Position numbers and translations under genes: made by a program. The notes below the pieces were generated by a model. It made no database searches and was not told the DNA's origin. It saw only the letters and a list, made by a program, of their open reading frames with translations. A stretch of DNA of 44,234 bases from Flexilinea sp. (GTDB taxonomy: Bacteria; Chloroflexota; Anaerolineae; Anaerolineales; Anaerolineaceae), in assembly GCA_017432685.1 (NCBI GenBank), contig JAFRIR010000117.1, positions 1 through 44,234 on the forward strand, in the 5' to 3' direction. Positions 7,252 to 16,240 of this stretch are shown here, one piece after another (within the stretch, counting starts at the first letter, position 1; each line of letters starts with the position of its first letter).

Positions 7252-8376
7252 ATGAATTTCAAAAAAATATGGTGGATCATCCCGCTGCTGCTTGCACTGG
7301 CGGGGATTGGATTGGGCGCTTATTCTCTGGGGAAAGAAAAAGCTGAAAAGGACTTACGCTCAGCGCAGGAATTCAACGTCATGCTCAACCGGGCGGAATT
7401 AGAAACGCTGAAGCTGGTGGACGGACCGATTTATATTTTCGGGCACAAAAGTCCGGACTCCGACACTGTCTGCAGCTCGATCGTGTACGCTGAATTGCTG
7501 AAACAAATGGGATATGATGCAAAAGCAGCAGTTCTGGGAAAAATTAACGACGAAACTGCCTATATTCTCAAAAAAGCCGGCGTTGCTGAACCCGAATTAC
7601 TGGAAGATGCCGCCGGAAAAAATGTGATTCTGATAGATCACAGTGAATACGTTCAGTCTGCTGAAGGTCTGCAGGATGCCAATATTATTACGATCATCGA
7701 CCATCACGCAGTTGGCAGTGTTATGACCGGTCATCAAATGATTTATGACGCCAGACCTGTCGGCGGGACTGCTACGATCATCTGCATCCGTGCACTCAAT
7801 TACGGTCTTGAAATCAATAAATCTATGGCCACGCTTCTCCTGGGAGCGATCCTGTCCGATACCTCAAACATGAAATCGGAATTCACTACATCCGCAGACA
7901 GGGCTGCCATTGAGGAATTGAGCAAAATTGCCGAAATCAGCGATCCACAGGCTTTTGACCAGGAATTGTTCAAAGCCTCTATTTCCTATAACGGAATGAC
8001 GGATATGGAAATATTGGAAAGCGATGTCAGGGATTACGAAAGCGGCGGACGCAAGTTCACCATCGGCTGCATCAATGCCTACGATGAAGACACAGCCAGG
8101 GACCTGGCAGGACGCATGAAGGGCTTGATGAAAGATATGGTCAACGCTCACGGCGCAGAAATGGGTTTTGCACAGATTTCCATCTTTCATGACGATATCA
8201 GCATCAATTATGTCGTTCCTTCCGATGAGACCGCCGCTGAAGTGCTGAAAGCCGCCTTCCCGGACAAAAACCCGGAATTCGATGGCACTTCTTATATCTT
8301 CACTCCCGGAATGCCCCGAAAGGGAGGGTATGTACCCGCGATCTCGGATGTACTTGCATCCCATCCCGGAGAGTAA
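7252..8376 (+). CDS. Membrane-anchored family II (Mn-dependent) inorganic pyrophosphatase
   Basis: A 374-residue protein. Residues 6-25 form a single hydrophobic segment (WWIIPLLLALAGIGLGAYSL), then a polar helix, then a DHH-family catalytic domain. Metal ligands are visible in FGHKSPDSDT (H65, D69, D71) and IIDHHAVG (D150, H151, H152). The C-terminal DHHA2 part carries PRKGGYVP, corresponding to the substrate-binding SRKKQVVP motif. Family II enzymes hydrolyse pyrophosphate and are normally soluble and about 310 residues long. The N-terminal anchor of about 55 residues is an addition and may place the active site outside the cell. The ATG has GAAAGGA 10 bases upstream. Confidence 0.88.
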   Translation: MNFKKIWWIIPLLLALAGIGLGAYSLGKEKAEKDLRSAQEFNVMLNRAELETLKLVDGPIYIFGHKSPDSDTVCSSIVYAELLKQMGYDAKAAVLGKINDETAYILKKAGVAEPELLEDAAGKNVILIDHSEYVQSAEGLQDANIITIIDHHAVGSVMTGHQMIYDARPVGGTATIICIRALNYGLEINKSMATLLLGAILSDTSNMKSEFTTSADRAAIEELSKIAEISDPQAFDQELFKASISYNGMTDMEILESDVRDYESGGRKFTIGCINAYDEDTARDLAGRMKGLMKDMVNAHGAEMGFAQISIFHDDISINYVVPSDETAAEVLKAAFPDKNPEFDGTSYIFTPGMPRKGGYVPAISDVLASHPGE

Positions 8377-8378
8377 AT

Positions 8379-8515
8379 TTAAGGGCACCTCTAAAAGCTC
8401 CCGAGCGGGGGTATGGGGGCGGCAGCCCCCGGAAACCTCCCGAGGAGATTCAGAGAATATATTCTCTGAATCTCCTCGGGACAGAAAAAATTGATGTTTT
8501 TAGAGGTTTCCTTAA
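8379..8515. repeat. MITE-like element, copy C
   Basis: A 137-bp element starting 2 bases after the pyrophosphatase stop codon. The inverted ends are TTAAGGGCACCTCTAAAA and TTTTTAGAGGTTTCCTTAA. Inside lie a GGGGGC-GGCA-GCCCCC stem and, at 8439-8480, a perfect 42-bp palindrome (2 x 21). The TTAA at each end may be a target duplication. There is no open frame of note, so any transposase would have to act in trans. Confidence 0.8.
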
Positions 8516-8520
8516 AATGA

Positions 8521-8552
8521 TTCAGGATTCAGGTGTCAGTTGTCAGAAATTC
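8521..8552. repeat. Heptanucleotide array R1
   Basis: Units ATTCAGG, ATTCAGG, TGTCAGT, TGTCAGA, AATTCTG. Strict 7-bp period, immediately after MITE copy C. Confidence 0.65.
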
Positions 8553-8614
8553 TGATTTTCAAGACGCATTGGTAAAACCTGATTCAGGTTATAAATTTAA
8601 AAAGGTGAATCATC

Positions 8615-11239
8615 ATGAATTCGTTTGAAGAGATCAAAGTCCTGCTGAAGGAAAAGAGCGGGAAAAAGCTTACGGCCCTTTCTGTGGGCATCTTTTTGGT
8701 CATCACGGTAATTGTGTTCTTCGCTGCTTTCGAGTTCTGCAGGAACAATCACCTGGAGCAAATGTATCAGTATCTCGGAGCGGTTCCGAAGATCATCGAA
8801 AGCCGGAAGAACGAAATACAGATGCGCAGCCGCGTTTTTGAAGAGAACATTCTGGCACGAGCAGAGCTCGGTGTAAAGCTCTACACGGAAGAGAACGATC
8901 TTACTGACGAGGAGAGACTGGAACAAGTAAAAGAAGCCGTTTCCGCTGAGAGCGTCTCGGTGCTGGACGGACAAAGGAAGGTGCTTGCCACCACCGGTCC
9001 GGTGAGTTCGGAAGAAATTTTCCGTTCCTGCATTCAGGAACTTGAGCCGGGCGTATTCCATCTGGAGCTCTATTCGGCTCTTTCGGAAGAGGAAGAGTCA
9101 ACGGGAAAGAGTGACGGAAAAGGGTTTATGCTGCTTCCCGTAACGGAAGACGAAAATCGCAGTCTGGTCTTTGAATTTTCCTGTGACACGATGCTGGAAA
9201 CGTATAATGAACTTGCCGACATGTCCGACGAGCTTGAACACATGATCTCCGGAGGAAATGCTTCCGCCTATGCCAAATCCGGCGACAAGCTGTCGGTCTA
9301 TCAAACGAATGAGATTTCGACCGAACAGACTCCGCAGCTTTACGAAGAGTTGACGGATGTTTTTCAGAAAAGCGGTGAATTCAAAAGAAGATGGAACGGA
9401 AACCCCGGTAAACTCATCACCTTGCTGGGCGACCGTTACCTTGCGGCAATGATGCAATTCCCGCAGGAAGAAATGGATATCCTGCTGACAGACCCCTTTA
9501 ATAATGTTGTCAAAACCGGCTTTTTCATCGCCGGGTCCATTTCGGCCATCATCGGCTGTGGAATCATCCTGCTCCAGCTTTATGTTTTCCGCCGCCTTCA
9601 TCGGGAAAAGGATGTCAAAGAGACGACGAAAGCTACCCGCAAGTCGATGCTTCAGGCAATGTGGCCGGGCATTTTGGTGATGCTTGCTGTCACATTCATT
9701 TTTTCAAACATGCTTCTGCTGCTTGAAAAACGGACGAATGCCACCTTAATCGCCAAAAGCCAGCGAGAGAACGTCCAATACGAGATCGACTGGCGCAAAG
9801 CCCAGGAGAGCACGATCCGCAGTACCTTTGATGATATTTACCTGTCACGTGCACAGATGCTGGCGGACTACCTGACGGAGCATCCGGATCAACAGACAAA
9901 TGCCGGTCTCAAAGAACTAAGCCGTATTGCGGGGACCGATTACCTGATGCGCTTTGACAACACCGGGGAGGAGATTGTTTCCTCCAACAGCTATACAGGC
10001 TTTAAGGTCGGCGACAACCTCAGCGAAGACTATCGGGCAGTGCTGCTGGGATACCCCTCTGCTGTCGTTGGTCCCGCTGCGGATCCCTACACAGAGCGGA
10101 TCCAGCTTGGCACAGCTGTTCTGATGACAGATGAAGACGGTCAGCCGGACGGGTTCCTTCTGGCTGTTTACAGCGTTTCGGAGCTGAACAAAGAGCTTAA
10201 ACGGATGAGCTATGAAAACACGGTCAATTCATTTGCAGTGCGTAACGGACAAATCGCCGCTGCCATTAGTGACAAGGACGGGAACTTTATCGCCCATACC
10301 GATCCCGGCATGATCGGATTGAAAGCGGCAAACTTTCTCGAGAGTTTCGAACTCGACAGCAGTTACGAAGGCTTTACCAAATACAACGGGGAGAACGTTT
10401 ATGTCTCTGCAAAAGCGGCAGATGGAAAGACGCTCCTGTATATTGTGCCTGAGCGCGGGACATCCATGGTACGATCGAGCATTGCCCTGCCGACTCTGGC
10501 AGTCGTGCTGATCCTGGCTATGCTCTATTACCCGAACGCAAGCTTGTTGATCTATCAAGCGATGACAGAGGCGAAAGGGAAACTCCGGACTTCTTACGAA
10601 ACCGACAGTCCCATGAAGGCTTTTGCAGACGGTTATGCTATTTTCCTGACACTGTTTGGGCTTTTTGCCCTGATTGCCGGTGCAAACGGCTGGTGGCAAT
10701 CCTTCAGCTATGTATTCAGCAGACAGTGGTCAAATGGTGTACATCTTTATTCCATCTGGGCAGCCTGGCTCCTCATAGTTGTCACATATTTCTTTGAATT
10801 AGTGATTCGTACGGTGCTGGATCTTTTGGAAAGCCGCCTGAGCCTCCGGACCAGGACGGTCATAAGGCTGGTGAAGAGTCTCATCACCTATGCCCTTTTC
10901 ATTTCCCTTTTCTTCGTGATTCTCCATATGTCCGGTGTAAACACCGCAGCGTTGCTGGCCTCAGCAGGTGTCATTTCCATTGCCGTCGGTATGGGCGCCA
11001 AGAGCATGGCCGAAGACCTGCTCGCCGGGTTCTTTATGATGATGGAAGGCACCATCCATGTAGGTGATCATGTGAAAGTCAGCAGTTTTACAGGCACTGT
11101 CACGGATATGGGCATCCGCACCACAGAAATCACCACTGAAGACGGAAGTGTCGTGATCCTCAACAACAGCAAGGTCAGCGGCGTCGTCAACATGAGCCGG
11201 AAGCAGGAACAGGATAACGACACGGAAAACAAATCATAA
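8615..11239 (+). CDS. MscS-family mechanosensitive channel with two extracytoplasmic sensor-like regions
   Basis: An 874-residue membrane protein. TM1 at 20-40, an outside region at 41-300, TM2 at 301-325, TM3 at 347-371, a second outside region at 372-620 resembling a Cache-type domain (DKDGNFIAHTDPGMIG at 553-568), then helices near 621-640, 672-690, 712-731 and 752-771. The pore helix is at 778-810 (Ala/Gly-rich GVISIAVGMGAKSMAEDLL) and the MscS beta domain at 811-862 (HVGDHVKV, ILNNSKV). The C-terminal cage domain of classical MscS is missing. The role is probably gated ion or solute release tuned by an outside signal (inference). The ATG has AAGGTGA 7 bases upstream. A ParA gene follows after 28 bases. 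Confidence 0.88.
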   Translation: MNSFEEIKVLLKEKSGKKLTALSVGIFLVITVIVFFAAFEFCRNNHLEQMYQYLGAVPKIIESRKNEIQMRSRVFEENILARAELGVKLYTEENDLTDEERLEQVKEAVSAESVSVLDGQRKVLATTGPVSSEEIFRSCIQELEPGVFHLELYSALSEEEESTGKSDGKGFMLLPVTEDENRSLVFEFSCDTMLETYNELADMSDELEHMISGGNASAYAKSGDKLSVYQTNEISTEQTPQLYEELTDVFQKSGEFKRRWNGNPGKLITLLGDRYLAAMMQFPQEEMDILLTDPFNNVVKTGFFIAGSISAIIGCGIILLQLYVFRRLHREKDVKETTKATRKSMLQAMWPGILVMLAVTFIFSNMLLLLEKRTNATLIAKSQRENVQYEIDWRKAQESTIRSTFDDIYLSRAQMLADYLTEHPDQQTNAGLKELSRIAGTDYLMRFDNTGEEIVSSNSYTGFKVGDNLSEDYRAVLLGYPSAVVGPAADPYTERIQLGTAVLMTDEDGQPDGFLLAVYSVSELNKELKRMSYENTVNSFAVRNGQIAAAISDKDGNFIAHTDPGMIGLKAANFLESFELDSSYEGFTKYNGENVYVSAKAADGKTLLYIVPERGTSMVRSSIALPTLAVVLILAMLYYPNASLLIYQAMTEAKGKLRTSYETDSPMKAFADGYAIFLTLFGLFALIAGANGWWQSFSYVFSRQWSNGVHLYSIWAAWLLIVVTYFFELVIRTVLDLLESRLSLRTRTVIRLVKSLITYALFISLFFVILHMSGVNTAALLASAGVISIAVGMGAKSMAEDLLAGFFMMMEGTIHVGDHVKVSSFTGTVTDMGIRTTEITTEDGSVVILNNSKVSGVVNMSRKQEQDNDTENKS

Positions 11240-11267
11240 CAGCAGCTCACACAGGAGAGGAGAGACA

Positions 11268-11999
11268 ATGAAAACCATAGCCATATCTGTTCAAAAGGGA
11301 GGGAGCGGGAAAACAACGACGGCCGCAAATCTGGCTGCCGCGATAGCCGCCCGGGGAAAGCGTGTTTTATTGATCGACAATGACCCGCAGTCCTCATTGA
11401 CACTTTACTGCAATCTCTCGCAAGAGAAAACGATCACGGACGTTTACCATGGGAACGCAGCCATTCAGGAGATCGTTCAGGACTGGAACGGAATAGACGT
11501 TGTCCCCGCCGATATTCTGTTATCCCAGGTTGAAAACGAGATCGCGGAGCGGAAAGACAGACGGAATATATTGCACAGCGCGCTGGCAAAAGCATCTCAG
11601 TATTACGACTGCTGCGTCATTGACACCGCGCCCGGTCTGGGACTTCTCACCGTGAATGCGCTGATGGCATCCGACCATGTCATTATCCCGATGGAGCCGA
11701 ATCCTGCCGATATCTGGGGACTTGAGTTGTTTTTGAGCACCCTCAACCGAATCAGGAAAGCCAAGCCGGGACTGACTTACAAAATTCTCCTGACTTCCTA
11801 CAACGATCGCTTGAAGCTCCACCAGACAGCCAAAGAAGCGGTTGAGCGCCGCAACCTTGATTTGTACCCCGTGACCATTGCCCGGAATGTCAGGACAGCC
11901 GAAGCCTGGGGAGCACATAAGCCACTGCTGGCTTATGACCCGGGAAATAAGAACAATATCGCATATAAAACGATTGCAGAAATGGAGATGCACGAATGA
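11268..11999 (+). CDS. ParA/Soj-family ATPase
   Basis: A 243-residue P-loop ATPase of the ParA/MinD class. Deviant Walker A KGGSGKTT at 10-17, DNDPQ at 37-41, and Walker A' region DTAPGLG near 119. These proteins position DNA, plasmids or protein cargo by ATP-driven nonspecific DNA or membrane binding. GGAGAGGAGAG precedes the ATG. Its stop overlaps the start of the next gene (ATGA), which implies translational coupling. There is no ParB-type gene or obvious parS, so it is not a standard chromosome-segregation pair. Confidence 0.9.
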   Translation: MKTIAISVQKGGSGKTTTAANLAAAIAARGKRVLLIDNDPQSSLTLYCNLSQEKTITDVYHGNAAIQEIVQDWNGIDVVPADILLSQVENEIAERKDRRNILHSALAKASQYYDCCVIDTAPGLGLLTVNALMASDHVIIPMEPNPADIWGLELFLSTLNRIRKAKPGLTYKILLTSYNDRLKLHQTAKEAVERRNLDLYPVTIARNVRTAEAWGAHKPLLAYDPGNKNNIAYKTIAEMEMHE

Positions 12000-12628
12000 A
12001 AGACAAAACCGCAGCGCTCGACCTTTTTCATGATCTCGAATCCCCTCGACAGGACCGGATGACTGACCCTGTCGAGGCAGATCTTGACCTGTTCAGTGAT
12101 TTGGAAGAACCGGAACCGGATTTGTTGAACGCAGCTGAAGAAGCAGTATTTTCCAATGAAGTGGAAATTTCTGAGGAAGCCCCGGAAGATGAAACCGATC
12201 TTTCAGACGAAGCAGAATCTCTTGAGGATGCTCCGGAGGATGAGAGTGATGAAGCCGATCTTTCTGATGAAGAGGAATTCCTTCAGGAAGGCCCGAAAGA
12301 CGATGCAGATGATTACGATCTTTATGATGAAGAGGAATTGAGCCAGGAAGACCCGGAGGATGAACCCGTTGAAGCGGACTTCGTTCTTGTCGATGAGATG
12401 GAAGAGGTACCGGACGGATCAGAGTTTTCCGATAATGAAGAAGCTCCGGAGCAGGTCCTGGAGGTCGAACCGGTCTATTTGAACAACCCGCACATGCCAT
12501 TGTTTCCGCGGTCTTTTTCGATGATGAAGCCTTTATGGTTTTTCTTCTGGCCTGTTGTCCCGGTAGGCTTTCCGGTTATGGTGTTTTCCCCGATCATAAT
12601 CTACACAAACAACAACGCGCCGGAATAA
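11996..12628 (+). CDS. Acidic repeat protein with hydrophobic C-terminal segment, coupled to ParA
   Basis: A 210-residue, extremely acidic protein. Residues 15-150 are built from degenerate repeats of about 20-24 residues (SEEAPEDETDLSDEAESLED and variants), probably disordered. Residues 170-203 are hydrophobic and aromatic (PLWFFFWPVVPVGFPVMVF), suggesting membrane insertion or a peripheral anchor. No known family recognised. Translational coupling makes it the likely partner or cargo adaptor of the ParA protein, possibly linking it to the membrane or to the MscS-like channel upstream (inference). Confidence 0.7.
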   Translation: MKDKTAALDLFHDLESPRQDRMTDPVEADLDLFSDLEEPEPDLLNAAEEAVFSNEVEISEEAPEDETDLSDEAESLEDAPEDESDEADLSDEEEFLQEGPKDDADDYDLYDEEELSQEDPEDEPVEADFVLVDEMEEVPDGSEFSDNEEAPEQVLEVEPVYLNNPHMPLFPRSFSMMKPLWFFFWPVVPVGFPVMVFSPIIIYTNNNAPE

Positions 12629-12637
12629 TTCCGGCGC
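12617..12637 (+). terminator. Hairpin spanning the stop codon of the acidic-protein gene
   Basis: A 9-10 pair stem GCGCCGGAA/TTCCGGCGC whose loop is the TAA stop codon itself. No clear T-run follows, so termination is plausible but unproven. Confidence 0.5.
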
Positions 12638-12672
12638 ATAACATAATATGCATCTGATATTTATCAGGTAAC

Positions 12673-12702
12673 AGCGGGGCAGATCCCCTGGACAGCCCCG
12701 CT
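12673..12702 (-). terminator. Hairpin at the end of the HD-GYP gene
   Basis: AGCGGGGC/GCCCCGCT, an eight-pair stem that touches the stop codon of the minus-strand gene. It separates two convergent genes. No T-run, so it is a weak or bidirectional terminator at best. Confidence 0.4.
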
Positions 12703-14848
12703 ATAATTCCATGTTCGTGTTCATCACCCGGTGTACCTCATCAGATGCTCTCAGAAAGGCTCCGGCGATCTGAGGATCGAAATGGCTCCCGGAGCCTTCA
12801 GCAATGATCGACATTGCTTTTTCAAACGGGAAACCCTCTTTATAACTGCGTTTGGAAACCAATGCGTCAAACACATCGGCAACAGCCATGATTCGTGCAG
12901 AGAGCGGAATATTCTCTCCCTTCAGACCGCAGGGATAACCGGTTCCGTTCCATTTTTCATGGTGATAATGTGCAAGGTCCATCGCTTCTTTCAAATAGCC
13001 GGAATTTTCTGCTGATACCATTTTGATCGCATTGGCGATCACTTCGGCACCGGCAGTTGTGTGCGTTTTCATGATCTCAAACTCCTCATCCGTGAGCTTT
13101 CCGGGCTTGTTGAGGATCGTGTCGGATACCTGAATCTTGCCTATGTCATGCAGCGGAGCGGAATTGACAACGTCATGCATAAAATCATCCGTCAGCTGAT
13201 CGGTGTAAACCCCTTCCTTCCTTAGTTCGCGCATGATGATGTCTGTATAAGCCGCTGTCTTCCGAACATGATCACCGGTGCATTTGTCACGGCTTTCGAC
13301 CATATCAGCCAGCACAAGGATCAGCCCGTTCTGCAGCTTATTAATGATTTCGCTCTGCATTTCCATGTTCTCGATCGTACCCACCATATCCTCTGTGGTA
13401 CGGGTAACGGAGTGATAAAGATCCTCAATTTCATCACCGGTGTGAATATCCAGCTCATGGATGCGCTCTATCGTGTTCACACGATCTTCTTCCGTTGTGT
13501 AAACCGCTTCACCGGTAGCCATATCCAATGCATTGATCGGCAAAATGATGTTATATTCTGCGAACCAGATTGCCGCTGTCAACAGGAGCAGGAAGAAACC
13601 AAAGAACAGGGAAACAACACGGGCAAGAAATTCATAACCGTTCCGCGTGATATGATCCATGCTGATATCCACGCCCACATAACACTGACAAACGCCCTCG
13701 CTGTTGTAAACCGGCTTATATACCGTAAGCAGCCAGCCAAACTGTCCGTGAGCCGTAATCGGTTCGATCTCTTTCCCGGCCAGCAGATCCGGCAGCTGGC
13801 TTTTGAAATCCTCGTCAAACTCGACAATATCACCGGGCTCACCGCCTGGTGTATCCGGGGTATCCGCATCAAAAACAACCTGACACCCGTTTTCGAGAAT
13901 TCTGTATGCGTAAACATATTGGATGTTCTCGCTGCTGTTTGCAAGGTCATTGAAGCGCTTATCGACCCGGGCGTAGCCTTCCGCCGCTTCACCAAGCGCT
14001 ATATATTCATCCACACGGTCACCGTCGATGCTGTCGCTTGCCACATTCGCAACGCCCATCGCCAATGTCTGCTGCTCTTCGATAGCTGAGGTGCGGAAAT
14101 GAACAAAACTGATAACAGTCACGATTAACGCAATGATCACCATCGCAGCGGTCACCAGCACAATGATTTTCGTCCGCAGCGACATCAGATGTGTCCGTTT
14201 GCTGTTAACTGACGCCCGCTTCTCTCTGGAAATCGGGGTCTGCTGCCAGCCTGCATAATAGAAACGATCCTTGAGCGATGCAGGCATAATTTGCAATACA
14301 GTTGTGACGGCAAGGACAGTGATGGTTTTGTCTGCAAGATCGATCAGCATATCCGCTGTGAATTGAGACAAAAATTCGCTCATCACACCTGCTTCATGGA
14401 TCCGTAAAGCCAGCGGAGCGGAAATGCCGGAACCAAATTCAAAACCGTACAGCACCCAGGTAAGGACCGAACCAAGGCCACCGCCTATCAGCGCAAAAGT
14501 ACCGATGATCGCGAGCAGACGCATGGGTTTTTTGAAGGTATAATATCCCTTACCGGCAAACCATGCAGAAGCAATAGCGATCAAGACAGTCAGAGATCCA
14601 TAATATGCAGTGTTATAGTCATCGATACCGTTGATCAGGTTGGTGAAAAACCCGACGATGATTCCCGGAATATATCCGCCCAAAGCGGCAGCAAGAGCAC
14701 TGCCGATATTATCCAGATATAAAGGGAGATTTAACCCCGTCGCCAAATGTGCAAGCAGATAATTGACAAGCAGACCCGCCACACACAGGATCAGAAGATA
14801 ATTCCGATGATTTTTCTGCTCTTCTCTTGTCTTGCTTTGTTTATTCAT
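12701..14848 (-). CDS. Membrane HD-GYP domain protein (cyclic-di-GMP phosphodiesterase)
   Basis: A 715-residue protein. Residues 18-190 form about six membrane helices resembling a substrate-binding transporter module (LPLYLDNIGSALAAALGGY). TM at about 230-250, an extracytoplasmic Cache-like region at about 255-420 ending CYVGVDISMDHI, another TM, a HAMP-like linker, and the catalytic HD-GYP domain at about 515-710. H567-D568 in HDIGK, HH at 629-630 and GTGYP at 635-639 are all intact, so activity on c-di-GMP is expected. GGAGA precedes the ATG. It probably links an external ligand to c-di-GMP turnover. Monocistronic, convergent with the ParA operon. Confidence 0.9.
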   Translation of the reverse strand: MNKQSKTREEQKNHRNYLLILCVAGLLVNYLLAHLATGLNLPLYLDNIGSALAAALGGYIPGIIVGFFTNLINGIDDYNTAYYGSLTVLIAIASAWFAGKGYYTFKKPMRLLAIIGTFALIGGGLGSVLTWVLYGFEFGSGISAPLALRIHEAGVMSEFLSQFTADMLIDLADKTITVLAVTTVLQIMPASLKDRFYYAGWQQTPISREKRASVNSKRTHLMSLRTKIIVLVTAAMVIIALIVTVISFVHFRTSAIEEQQTLAMGVANVASDSIDGDRVDEYIALGEAAEGYARVDKRFNDLANSSENIQYVYAYRILENGCQVVFDADTPDTPGGEPGDIVEFDEDFKSQLPDLLAGKEIEPITAHGQFGWLLTVYKPVYNSEGVCQCYVGVDISMDHITRNGYEFLARVVSLFFGFFLLLLTAAIWFAEYNIILPINALDMATGEAVYTTEEDRVNTIERIHELDIHTGDEIEDLYHSVTRTTEDMVGTIENMEMQSEIINKLQNGLILVLADMVESRDKCTGDHVRKTAAYTDIIMRELRKEGVYTDQLTDDFMHDVVNSAPLHDIGKIQVSDTILNKPGKLTDEEFEIMKTHTTAGAEVIANAIKMVSAENSGYLKEAMDLAHYHHEKWNGTGYPCGLKGENIPLSARIMAVADVFDALVSKRSYKEGFPFEKAMSIIAEGSGSHFDPQIAGAFLRASDEVHRVMNTNMEL

Positions 14849-14918
14849 ATCAATGTCTCCATAAATAAGGCATGTTATTGTCTTTAATCACGATCATACA
14901 AATTAATTTCATTGCGAC

Positions 14919-14947
14919 TTGAATTATATCTAAAATAAATATAAAAT
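14919..14947 (+). promoter_or_regulatory. Sigma-A-type promoter of the xdhC-like gene
   Basis: TTGAAT, a 17-bp spacer, then TAAAAT. Transcription from here would include the REP-like element in a leader of about 145 bases. Confidence 0.55.
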
Positions 14948-14956
14948 TATTTGTAT

Positions 14957-15052
14957 CTGTTCAGTACGGAGCACACGGAGACTGCTCTGATGCTGCGGCG
15001 AAGCCCGCACAGCAGGGCTGTATCTCGTGATGCGTCGCCAGGTTCTGAACAG
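14957..15052. repeat. REP-like element, copy 1
   Basis: A 96-bp element with CTGTTCAG/CTGAACAG ends, extended by flanking arms (TTGTATCTGTTCAG and CTGAACAGATACAA). The core shared with the other copies is GCACACGGAGACTG followed by the stem-forming GCTGCGGCGAAGCCCGCACAGC. No coding capacity. It lies in the leader of the xdhC-like gene. Confidence 0.7.
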
Positions 15053-15101
15053 ATACAATTATTTTATCATTACTTTAATGATTATTCTCCGGGAGATCAA
15101 A

Positions 15102-16133
15102 ATGGAAGAATTATTTAAGCATATTCTATACGAAATTAAAAATAAGCACGATTTGATTTTGGTCACACTGATCGAAAATGACGGCTCAGCTCCCCGCAAA
15201 ACGGGGGCACAAATGCTCGTCGGGTATAAAGGATTAATTTACGGCACGATCGGTGGGGGAGCCGTTGAAAAGCGTTCCATCGAAATGGCACAGGAAAATC
15301 TGAAGACAGAAAAAATATCCCGGATACATGCTTTTCAGCTTCATGAAAACAAGCAGGAAGATATCGGCATGATTTGCGGCGGAAATGTCACAGCCTTCTT
15401 CCAGTTCATCGACGCTGATGACCAAAACTGGCAGCAATTATGTCAAAAAGCACTGGCTCAGTTCAAAAATCATCAGGGCGGATGGTTTGTCCAGAACCTC
15501 AGCGGCAGTGCCCCGGCTCTTTATGATAAAAATTTTGCACTGCTTGCCGGTACACCTCCGGAAGATCCGTTCCCTGAAAAAAATCTGTCCGGAACCGTCG
15601 GGCATTACTTTTGGATGCCGCTGCCAATTCTGGATAGAGTTCTGATTTTCGGCGGAGGACACATCGCGGCAGCCCTGGTTCCTCTTCTGAAAACAGTCGG
15701 CTTCCGCTCCTGGGTATTTGATGACCGTCCGGAGTTCACAACCTCAGAACGTTTCCCGCTGGCTGAAAAATGCATCACCGGTGACTTTACCCGCATCGCA
15801 GACGATCTCACTGTCACGGATCAGGATTATGTGGTCATCATGACCAACGGACATATCCATGATTTCGAAGCCGAACTGCATGTTCTCCGGGGACCGTTTG
15901 CCTATCTCGGCGTCATCGGCTCAAAGAAAAAGACTGCATCCGTAAATGCCAGACTCAGAGAAAACGGTATCTCCGATGAACAAATCGCAAAAGTCCATGC
16001 ACCCATCGGCACGGCGATCAAAGCGGTTACCCCTGAAGAAATCGCCGTCTCAATTGCCGGAGAGCTGATCCTCACAAGAGCTGAACTGCGTGAAAAATCA
16101 GCCGGAGCCGACCATAATTGTCCGATGCATTGA
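15102..16133 (+). CDS. XdhC/CoxI family protein
   Basis: A 343-residue protein. The N-terminal XdhC/CoxI domain has GSAPRKTGAQMLV at 28-40, the IGGGAVEKR loop at 50-58 and MICGG at 90-94. The C-terminal Rossmann domain begins FGGGHIAAALVPLL at 183-196 and includes GVIGSKKK. Family members bind and sulfurate molybdenum cofactor for xanthine-dehydrogenase-type enzymes. The ATG has GGGAG 6 bases upstream. No molybdenum hydroxylase or cofactor gene is adjacent, so its client lies elsewhere. A strong terminator follows. Confidence 0.88.
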   Translation: MEELFKHILYEIKNKHDLILVTLIENDGSAPRKTGAQMLVGYKGLIYGTIGGGAVEKRSIEMAQENLKTEKISRIHAFQLHENKQEDIGMICGGNVTAFFQFIDADDQNWQQLCQKALAQFKNHQGGWFVQNLSGSAPALYDKNFALLAGTPPEDPFPEKNLSGTVGHYFWMPLPILDRVLIFGGGHIAAALVPLLKTVGFRSWVFDDRPEFTTSERFPLAEKCITGDFTRIADDLTVTDQDYVVIMTNGHIHDFEAELHVLRGPFAYLGVIGSKKKTASVNARLRENGISDEQIAKVHAPIGTAIKAVTPEEIAVSIAGELILTRAELREKSAGADHNCPMH

Positions 16134-16176
16134 TGGTCTTTTGGGATAAAAACTGGCGAACGAACGTCATACAACG

Positions 16177-16210
16177 AAACAGCATGGATTATTGGTCCAT
16201 GCTGTTTTTA
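16177..16210 (+). terminator. Rho-independent terminator after the xdhC-like gene
   Basis: Stem AAACAGCATGGA/TCCATGCTGTTT, twelve perfect pairs with a 7-base loop, followed by a T-run. Confidence 0.9.
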
Positions 16211-16240
16211 AAACTGTTCTCTGAAAGAAGTTTCAATAAC

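Noticed and set aside
8439-8480. The 42-bp palindrome considered as a simple terminator of the pyrophosphatase gene
   Set aside because: There is no T-run, and the same palindrome recurs inside an element with defined ends upstream of thiamine genes, so it belongs to the repeat family, though it may still affect transcription.
13268-14089. Open frame antisense to the HD-GYP gene
   Set aside because: It lies entirely inside a well-supported gene and has no start signals.
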